From: a virus
IMG/VR virus record: IMGVR_UViG_3300037847_001863
Coordinates: 1 to 24,138 of that record
Reading direction: 5' to 3' (one strand)
Length of the DNA: 24,138 nt
Shown: one piece after another, positions 5,493-10,532 of the stretch
Numbering within the stretch: position 1 is the first letter of the stretch
Layout: each line of letters starts with the position of its first letter
Translations under genes and position numbers: made by a program
The notes under the pieces: model-generated
Databases searched by the model: none
Seen by the model: only the letters and a program-made list of their open reading frames with translations
What the model was told of the DNA's origin: nothing

Positions 5493-5768
5493 ATGGCAAA
5501 AAAACCCAACAAAAAGATACAAGAAGAATATAAACAGGCAATTAAGTTTGGGTGTGTGGTTTGTAAAAAACACTACGGAGTGTATACAGAACCATGTATC
5601 CATCACTTAACAGGAGCTGGAATGGGTATCAAATCTAAGTCATTTATCCCTTTATGTTTCGAGCATCATCAGGGCTCTCAAGGAATCCATTTTTTAGGCA
5701 ACTTTACGTGGGAGGATAAATATGGTACACAGGAAGAATTACTGGAGTATTATGAAAAGAATAAATGA
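5493..5768 (+). CDS. Ref-like HNH/zinc nuclease
   Basis: A 91-aa basic protein with a pattern like the RecA-dependent nuclease Ref of phage P1: C21-VV-C24, C35-IHHL (H37, H38), GMGIKS, FIPLC55-FEHH (H58, H59), GIH66 and YGTQEELL. Cysteines and histidines are placed to hold zinc and a metal-dependent HNH-type active site. Ref cuts DNA within RecA-bound displacement loops; here, next to recombination and resolvase-like genes, a recombination or packaging role is plausible. The family is usually longer when it has an N-terminal DNA-binding tail; here only the basic PNKKIQ segment precedes the core. The ribosome site is weak. Confidence 0.7.
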   Translation: MAKKPNKKIQEEYKQAIKFGCVVCKKHYGVYTEPCIHHLTGAGMGIKSKSFIPLCFEHHQGSQGIHFLGNFTWEDKYGTQEELLEYYEKNK

Positions 5769-6292
5769 ATCCTGAGCTGTTAACATTGCTACTACCTAGT
5801 AGCCCATCTTATGAGATTAAATCCGCTAATCACAACGCCCTTACACCCCAAGACATTGCATACCTACTAGCTAAGAAAAGATTGAAGAAGAGAGAGTTAA
5901 ACATACTCTTAGCTAAGTTTATTGATTCTAGCTCAGCACACGAAGAATTGTTCGATGAAATGATGGACAGAGCCTGTGAAATATTTATGAAAGATGGTGT
6001 GCCTGATAAGCCTGGAATCATTAGGAAGTTTACAAGACTCGCTCTTGCCGAGACTTTATTTACTAAATGTTTTATTTGTAAAGGCGTAGGAACAATCGTA
6101 ATAGACAATAGTAAATTAGAAAAATGCCCTCATTGTGAGGGCACAGGTGAGTTTATATATGAGGATGTGCATAGAGCACATATTATGAAAATCCCTATGA
6201 AGTTATTCAAAAAACATAAAAAACAATATATCAAAATCAGAGAAATTATTATTGATATCGAAAATGAAGCATTAAGAAAGCTAGGTGATTAA
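5765..6292 (+). CDS. DnaJ-type zinc-finger protein, possible late regulator
   Basis: A 175-aa protein with two CxxCxGxG elements, C102-FI-C105-KGVG and C121-PH-C124-EGTG, which together form one DnaJ-type zinc site. A helical N-terminal part (LTPQDIAYLLAKKRLKKRE) precedes it and a Lys-rich helical part follows. In several phages late antitermination proteins of the Q type carry such a zinc site, and the position at the end of the early operon suits a late switch. The start overlaps the previous stop (ATGA). A general nucleic-acid-binding role is the safer reading. Confidence 0.65.
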   Translation: MNPELLTLLLPSSPSYEIKSANHNALTPQDIAYLLAKKRLKKRELNILLAKFIDSSSAHEELFDEMMDRACEIFMKDGVPDKPGIIRKFTRLALAETLFTKCFICKGVGTIVIDNSKLEKCPHCEGTGEFIYEDVHRAHIMKIPMKLFKKHKKQYIKIREIIIDIENEALRKLGD

Positions 6293-6298
6293 TTGGTA

Positions 6299-6327
6299 TT
6301 GACATTAATAATTTATTATGTTTATAT
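6299..6327 (+). promoter_or_regulatory. Sigma70-like promoter of the stand-alone 82-aa gene
   Basis: Perfect -35 TTGACA (6299-6304), 17-base spacer and -10 TTATAT (6322-6327), preceded by ATGT as in the other three TTGACA promoters of the window. Transcription would begin near 6334, right before a leader hairpin. Confidence 0.65.
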
Positions 6328-6335
6328 ATGTTCAT

Positions 6336-6357
6336 ACCAACAATAAAGTTGGTGGAG
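6336..6357 (+). promoter_or_regulatory. Leader hairpin abutting the ribosome-binding site
   Basis: ACCAAC (6336-6341) pairs with GTTGGT (6348-6353) around an AATAAA loop. The next four bases are the Shine-Dalgarno GGAG (6354-6357), nine bases before the ATG at 6367. The hairpin begins almost at the predicted 5' end, so it may protect the message or control translation. Confidence 0.5.
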
Positions 6358-6366
6358 TAAAAAAAC

Positions 6367-6615
6367 ATGACAATTAACACACAAGAACCTATGGAAGTAT
6401 TACCAAACGGACATAGGAAACATACATTAGAGGTCATGCCTGAGTTCCAACACACTCAAATTGGAGCATTAAAAAATGCTCATCAACTTTGGGCTGAGTT
6501 ATCAGGCGGTCTCGACCCTCATGTCGTTATGAAAAAAGCAAAAGAGTTAGGCATCCCTTTTGCTGAGCTCGATTACATTTACGGATGTGATGAGGACGAG
6601 TACAACAAAGCCTAA
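6367..6615 (+). CDS. Stand-alone early protein of unknown function, 82 aa
   Basis: An acidic 82-residue protein with no membrane segment and a single cysteine (in YGCDEDEY). The N-terminus is extended (MTINTQEPMEVLPNGHRKH); the rest is likely helical (ALKNAHQLWAELSG, HVVMKKAKELG) with the pattern of a small helix-turn-helix-like or protein-binding fold, though I recognise no family. It is the only gene in its unit: own TTGACA promoter, leader hairpin with GGAG, and a hairpin after the stop. It lies between the early plus-strand operon and the late minus-strand operon. Confidence 0.75.
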   Translation: MTINTQEPMEVLPNGHRKHTLEVMPEFQHTQIGALKNAHQLWAELSGGLDPHVVMKKAKELGIPFAELDYIYGCDEDEYNKA

Positions 6616-6622
6616 ATAAAAC

Positions 6623-6651
6623 AGGAGTGGGTATCTCCTCAAACCTACCCA
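6623..6651. terminator. Putative terminator between convergent units
   Basis: Two overlapping inverted repeats occupy the gap: AGGAG/CTCCT (6623-6627, 6635-6639) and TGGGTA/TACCCA (6628-6633, 6646-6651). Read leftward, the first is followed by GTTTTATTT, giving a modest terminator for the late operon; read rightward the T-content is poor. They cannot form together. Confidence 0.45.
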
Positions 6652-6653
6652 AT

Positions 6654-7112
6654 TTAATGCTTAGATTTGCTTTCTTGCTTATCTACCACAACCAAAGGAA
6701 CTCCCTCAGCTAAGTCAGGTGCAGTTTCCATAAGTGTTTTAAGTTCTGCAATTAATTCAGCATCAGTTTTGTCTTTTGTTTTATCAACATTAACATTGAT
6801 AGTTTGAGATGAAAAATTACCTAGCTCAAGTATAAGTTTGGCTGTGTTAAGTTTGACAGCATCTTGTTCAGAATGTAGCAACTGTTGCAAAACAGTAATT
6901 GCTGGTCCTGATATAGATGATATTCTTTCTTCTTGTTTCTTTCTGATTTCTTCTTTGTATTTATTTTTAAGATACCTAGCTTGGAATCTAATAGATTTGT
7001 TATTTTCCCAACCAGCTTTAATTGCTGATTGTGTTGCGTTGCCTGCGGTTTCTCCTTCGCAGTAAAAATCTATAAACTTTTGTTCTTTTTCCTTGTCAAT
7101 TTTTTTTGGCAT
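6654..7112 (-). CDS. Terminase small subunit-like protein
   Basis: A 152-aa protein that matches the plan of Terminase_2-type small subunits, which recognise the packaging site and hand DNA to the large subunit. Residues about 8-50 read KEQKFIDFYCEGETAGNATQ, SAIKAGW and IRFQARYLKNK, the usual helix-turn-helix segment with its AGW element, followed by a helical oligomerisation part (VLQQLLHSEQDAVKLNTAKLILELGN) and a polar tail. It is the last gene of the late operon. GAGGT lies four bases before the ATG. The large subunit is not in the window, so the usual pair is split or lies beyond an edge. Confidence 0.75.
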   Translation of the reverse strand: MPKKIDKEKEQKFIDFYCEGETAGNATQSAIKAGWENNKSIRFQARYLKNKYKEEIRKKQEERISSISGPAITVLQQLLHSEQDAVKLNTAKLILELGNFSSQTINVNVDKTKDKTDAELIAELKTLMETAPDLAEGVPLVVVDKQESKSKH

Positions 7113-7120
7113 AACTACCT

Positions 7121-7345
7121 CTATTGTAATGGATTGTCTGACCTAGCTTTAATTTCATCTACCTTAGCTTTTAGCACAGCAATCTCTGCTTTGTTTATTG
7201 CAATATCTTGCTCTAATGGTTTTATGTTCGGTGCTTTTTGAGATTCAAGATTTTCAACTCTTTCAATAAGTTGTCCCTGAAATACGAAAAGCGAGGCTAT
7301 AGCAATTATAGCTCCGACTGCACCAGTTATTGTTTTAATATCCAC
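7121..7345 (-). CDS. Membrane-anchored coiled-coil protein, i-spanin-like
   Basis: A 74-aa protein with one N-terminal membrane segment (about 8-24, GAVGAIIAIASLFVF) and an exposed coiled coil of about 45 residues (QLIERVENLESQ, EQDIAINKAEIAVLKAKVDEIKA). That is the layout of inner-membrane spanins, which with an outer-membrane lipoprotein break the outer membrane at lysis. The start is GTG with a perfect AAGGAGG four bases upstream, inside the last codons of the exported 549-aa gene. A general membrane-tethered structural role remains possible. Confidence 0.6.
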   Translation of the reverse strand: MDIKTITGAVGAIIAIASLFVFQGQLIERVENLESQKAPNIKPLEQDIAINKAEIAVLKAKVDEIKARSDNPLQ

Positions 7346-8984
7346 GAATCCTCCTTAAGTGTTCTTCTGCCCTGATTGTATTATCAATACTTTCTTGCAA
7401 ATTCTTTTGATATTGTGCAACTGAATCGTTATACATGTTTTGATTTTCTGCATAAATATTTCTAGTATCAATAAATTCTCTGCCATCATAATAATTACCT
7501 CCGTCAATAAAAACTTGGTTATTAAATATGTCTGTGTTTATGTTGTTGTATGTATCAAGTATTTTGTCATTAGACATTGCTTTAGCAACAATTAAAGATG
7601 TTGCAATTAATCTTTGGTCTACTCTTTTGATTGTTTGATTTACTTTGCGTTCTATGTTCTCTACTGAAATTGCTGTATCAACTGTTCCAGCACTTTCACT
7701 ATCCCTGCTTTCTTCCATCTCAACATTACCGCTTTCGGCATCTTGGCTGTCTTGAGAAGCGACTTCAGTTCCCTCACCTCCTTGTTCACTTTCGACTGTT
7801 TCTGTTTCTCTGTCAGTTTCATTTACTTCTTCAGAAGCGACTTCAGTTTCTGTTTCACTAGATGTATCATCTTCTGAAACCATGCTTTCACTTTCAGAAT
7901 TTTCATTCCTAGACTGTTCTCCTCCTGATGATACTCCTCCGCTGCTCTCTTGCTCAGATTGTGCAACAACTGTTGTTTCGTTTTCTGTTGATGCTTCTCC
8001 ATTTCCTGTTCCGCTAACTTCTTCTCCTGCAACTCCTTCTGTCTCTGTTCCTCCAACTTCTTCTTCTCTAACTGCAAGCTCAGTTTCTCCGCTAAGCTCA
8101 AAGGTTTCTGTGTTTGTGATTTCTGTTGTTTCAATTTTTGTTTCAAAGCCTTCGATTTCTGCTGAGAATGTTTCGATGGTCTGCGGTTCTTCATAAGTAA
8201 CCTCCTCAAATATATTCACTATCCCTGTATTTATTTCTTCTGTTGCAATTTCTGTAACAAAAAATTCTTCAAAAGAAACTAATACTTCAGGTTCTATGTA
8301 TTCTTCAAATCTTATCTCTTCAATCGGTATGAATTGTATAATTTCTATTTCGTTTTCTAATTCTTCTATTGAGTTAATAGCTGTTGTTATAGTTTCTGTT
8401 TGACTTGTTGTCAAAACAACAGGGTCATAAGTCATAGTGACTTCTACATTATCAAAGTTAGGACCACCCAAACCACCAGCAACACCATTACTGTCAGTAC
8501 CACTAATAGTAATGCCTCCCCTATTAGAGCCACTCTGTGTATACGTAACAGAATCGCTGAAATCTTTTCCATTAATCCCTGTAACATTAGTTCTCTCCTG
8601 TGTTGTTGTAGCTAACACATTGTTGTCAGAATCTTTTATTTGTAATTGAACGCTAAAGCTGTCGGCTGGTCCGCTACCTCCCCAACATTGAGCTACACCA
8701 CACTCTCCGTTCTGCACTTGGACTGAGCTGTTAAGCGTAATGCCGTTATCTAACATTGGTTGTGTTATGGTGTCTGATGTTAGGTCAAACGATTGGCTTA
8801 TGCTTCCTGATAATCCTATTTCTAAATCGTATTGAGAACCACAGCAATCATTAAGAACAGTAACTTCGCCAGTAGTTGTCCAGCCATTAGAGTTACCATT
8901 TTCAAAAGTTCCATTAGTAATTAAGTTTCCAGTAGTTTCTGCAAACAAACTTAATGGAAATAAAAGTATTGCTAAATATCTCAT
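7335..8984 (-). CDS. Large exported acidic protein
   Basis: A 549-aa protein with a clear signal peptide (MRYLAILLFPLSLFA, cleavage about residue 15). The N-terminal domain (about 18-190) resembles a carbohydrate-binding-like beta sandwich (NLITNGTFENGNSNGW ... YDLEIG, with cysteine pair CC near 47). The middle (about 190-430) is a very acidic, Glu/Thr/Ser-rich low-complexity stretch. The C-terminal 120 residues (IERKVNQTIKRVDQRL onward) are folded and charged. It is not a recognised lysin. Its ATG overlaps the stop of the 41-aa lipoprotein gene (ATGA), and its end overlaps the coiled-coil membrane gene. Likely periplasmic or surface-exposed during infection. Confidence 0.75.
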   Translation of the reverse strand: MRYLAILLFPLSLFAETTGNLITNGTFENGNSNGWTTTGEVTVLNDCCGSQYDLEIGLSGSISQSFDLTSDTITQPMLDNGITLNSSVQVQNGECGVAQCWGGSGPADSFSVQLQIKDSDNNVLATTTQERTNVTGINGKDFSDSVTYTQSGSNRGGITISGTDSNGVAGGLGGPNFDNVEVTMTYDPVVLTTSQTETITTAINSIEELENEIEIIQFIPIEEIRFEEYIEPEVLVSFEEFFVTEIATEEINTGIVNIFEEVTYEEPQTIETFSAEIEGFETKIETTEITNTETFELSGETELAVREEEVGGTETEGVAGEEVSGTGNGEASTENETTVVAQSEQESSGGVSSGGEQSRNENSESESMVSEDDTSSETETEVASEEVNETDRETETVESEQGGEGTEVASQDSQDAESGNVEMEESRDSESAGTVDTAISVENIERKVNQTIKRVDQRLIATSLIVAKAMSNDKILDTYNNINTDIFNNQVFIDGGNYYDGREFIDTRNIYAENQNMYNDSVAQYQKNLQESIDNTIRAEEHLRRIRGY

Positions 8985-9106
8985 TGTCTCTCGATTGGGT
9001 ATATTTCTTGTTCATTAGAACCCCATATAGGTTCTCCTATTTCTACTTGGTAAGTAGCACAACTACTTAATAGGCTCAATATTGCCACTAGGTACAGGCT
9101 TCTCAT
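8981..9106 (-). CDS. Small lipoprotein, o-spanin-like
   Basis: A 41-aa gene hidden across the end of the 212-aa exported gene (44 bases overlap, other frame). The product starts MRSLYLVAILSLLSSCATY: a short charged start, a hydrophobic core and the lipobox LSSC, so cysteine 16 would be lipidated and the mature lipoprotein would be 26 residues. The stop overlaps the ATG of the 549-aa gene (ATGA). Size, lipobox and overlapping position resemble Rz1-type outer-membrane spanins. Its presumed partner is the coiled-coil membrane protein at 7121-7345. The ribosome site is weak. Confidence 0.65.
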   Translation of the reverse strand: MRSLYLVAILSLLSSCATYQVEIGEPIWGSNEQEIYPIERQ

Positions 9107-9701
9107 TCCAGGTCATACTCCGTTTGGTTTGAGTACCTCCAGTTATTTCTTTTTTTCGTTTCTCCATCCATCTCTCTTTGGCTTTAGCTCCTATCAATCC
9201 ATCAATAGGGCATGGCGTTCCAGCATCCATCATAGCTTGCCATACGTTTTCGTCTTGGCACATCAAACTTATTGCTGCTACTTTCATGCCTAGCTTAGAT
9301 AAAACCGCAACAGACTTTCTTCTCTCGCAGGCTTCGTCAACCATATAGCTGCCGAAGCTCCCTGAAAAACCAATGACAGTTACTCCTGCTGCAAGCGGAA
9401 TAACACATGAGTCCTGTCCGTATACACTCATAGCAGGAGCTGAGGAAGTATTAACTGCTGTTTCTTGATTTGTAGAATTATTTGTTTCGTTGTTTGTGGT
9501 TGTGTTAGAACTACTACCTGATTGGTATGTAGTTGATGATTCATAACCACCTGTAATTGCTGTGTTCGACCCAGCATTATTACTTTGAGTATTAGTAGTG
9601 CTGCCTGAGCTAGTAACGTCTGATATTGCTGATTCTATACTCAACAGAACGATTATTAAAGCAAGTACAAACAACGCAGGTTTTAACTTTTTCCACGACA
9701 T
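9063..9701 (-). CDS. Exported Ser/Thr/Asn-rich protein with conserved cysteine domain
   Basis: A 212-aa protein with an N-terminal signal or anchor segment (about 9-27, LFVLALIIVLLSIESAI), then a low-complexity Ser/Thr/Asn region (about 30-90), then a domain with QDSCVIPL, DEACERRK, MKVAAISLMCQDENVWQAM and GTPCP. I know this last series from marine and alphaproteobacterial phage hypothetical proteins; no function is known to me. The first ATG (9707) has AAGGAA touching it, while the second (9701) has the site seven bases upstream and is preferred. Both alternatives overlap the end of the basic 84-aa gene. Confidence 0.75.
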   Translation of the reverse strand: MSWKKLKPALFVLALIIVLLSIESAISDVTSSGSTTNTQSNNAGSNTAITGGYESSTTYQSGSSSNTTTNNETNNSTNQETAVNTSSAPAMSVYGQDSCVIPLAAGVTVIGFSGSFGSYMVDEACERRKSVAVLSKLGMKVAAISLMCQDENVWQAMMDAGTPCPIDGLIGAKAKERWMEKRKKEITGGTQTKRSMTWNEKPVPSGNIEPIK

Positions 9702-9937
9702 TTCCATTTCCTTAATGCCAATGCTTTTCTAGTTGGTCTGCCCTTACTATCTTTCATTGGTCCTTTAACTCCTGACATTCTTGCACAAAAACTTGCTCTT
9801 CTTTTGGCTGCTTTTGAACCTTTTTTAACTTTACCTGTTACAGGTCTCTTGAGATTTGCTCCCTCTTTTCTTTTGAAATATTTTCTGCCAGCTTCGTTTA
9901 AACCACCAGTTTTAGATTGGTATTTTTTAGCTACCAT
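9683..9937 (-). CDS. Small highly basic protein, DUF6321-like
   Basis: An 84-aa protein with about a third Lys/Arg. The run AGRKYFKRKEGANLKRPV, GKVKKGSKAAKRRASFCARM and MKDSKGRPTRKALALRKWKC is a signature I associate with DUF6321, a family of unknown function frequent in marine phages. The charge suggests DNA or RNA binding in the virion or during packaging. The ATG follows the stop of the 53-aa basic gene without a gap (TAAATG). The family name is from memory and was not checked. Confidence 0.75.
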   Translation of the reverse strand: MVAKKYQSKTGGLNEAGRKYFKRKEGANLKRPVTGKVKKGSKAAKRRASFCARMSGVKGPMKDSKGRPTRKALALRKWKCRGKS

Positions 9938-10099
9938 TTATTTTTTCTTTTTTCTTTTCTTAGCTGTTTTAGCTGCACGTTTAAATTGTGCGTCAGTAGG
10001 TGCACCTTTAGCACCTTTCTTTCTCATTTTTTCTCCTGAGCCAGCTTTAATTCTTTTTCTTTTTGCATGTATGTTTGCGTAAAGTCCACGTTTTGCCAT
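9938..10099 (-). CDS. GLYANIHAKR basic microprotein, 53 aa
   Basis: A 53-aa gene between the holin-like gene and the basic 84-aa gene. It reads MAKRGLYANIHAKRKRIKAG, then SGEKMRKKGAKGAPTDAQFKR and a poly-Lys end. I recall near-identical short proteins (GLYANIxAKRxRIxxGSGEKMRKxGxKGAP) from many marine phages, which is strong support that this is a real gene. Role unknown; the high charge and the neighbour suggest binding to packaged or host DNA. Its stop touches the next ATG. Confidence 0.8.
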   Translation of the reverse strand: MAKRGLYANIHAKRKRIKAGSGEKMRKKGAKGAPTDAQFKRAAKTAKKRKKKK

Positions 10100-10100
10100 A

Positions 10101-10532
10101 TTATTTTCTCGTTAATGAGCCTCCAAAGTATAATCCTATTATTGAAAAAATTGTGTGTGATTGTAAATTAGTTATAAAAATTGTATTGCCTTCTTGAAAA
10201 TAAGATGTTTCATAAGTAGAACCAAATATCCACCAGCCACTATCAGCCTCAGTTACTATTTGATATGCAATGTTTACATCAGTAAATATTGGTGCAACGA
10301 TTGGCACTACAATAATACTAAATACGCACATCAAGGCAATCCAACGACGTGTGTGTTTCGTGTGGGGGTCAGAGATTTCTCTAGCTTTATCTGTTTGTTT
10401 GGCTGCAAACCCTGCCCTAGCCATCAACATCTTTTGTCGTTCAGCTTCAGCTTGTCCTTTCTGAGCCATAATAGACATGATGCCACCTAGTACAGTGCTA
10501 GCTAACATGCTAAGTAACTCCATCGGTATCAC
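10101..10532 (-). CDS. Holin-like membrane protein (3-TM)
   Basis: A 143-aa membrane protein with three hydrophobic segments at about 5-24 (LLSMLASTVLGGIMSIM), 64-83 (RWIALMCVFSIIVVPIVAPI) and 125-139 (TIFSIIGLYFGGS), and a basic ending TRK. A charged stretch with HTKHTRRW precedes the second segment. This is the layout of 3-TM phage holins, which open the inner membrane at lysis. The start is GTG (overlapping the previous TGA) with GAGGA about six bases upstream; an ATG three codons later is less well placed. It lies between virion and exported genes, as expected for lysis, but no endolysin is present. Confidence 0.6.
   Translation of the reverse strand: MIPMELLSMLASTVLGGIMSIMAQKGQAEAERQKMLMARAGFAAKQTDKAREISDPHTKHTRRWIALMCVFSIIVVPIVAPIFTDVNIAYQIVTEADSGWWIFGSTYETSYFQEGNTIFITNLQSHTIFSIIGLYFGGSLTRK

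Noticed and set aside
7882-8196. Plus-strand Ser/Pro-rich reading frame of 104 codons opposite the 549-aa exported gene, and a Lys/Gln-rich minus-strand frame at 7823-8209
   Set aside because: Both are shadows of the Glu/Ser/Thr low-complexity codons of the exported gene; they have no ribosome site and odd composition.
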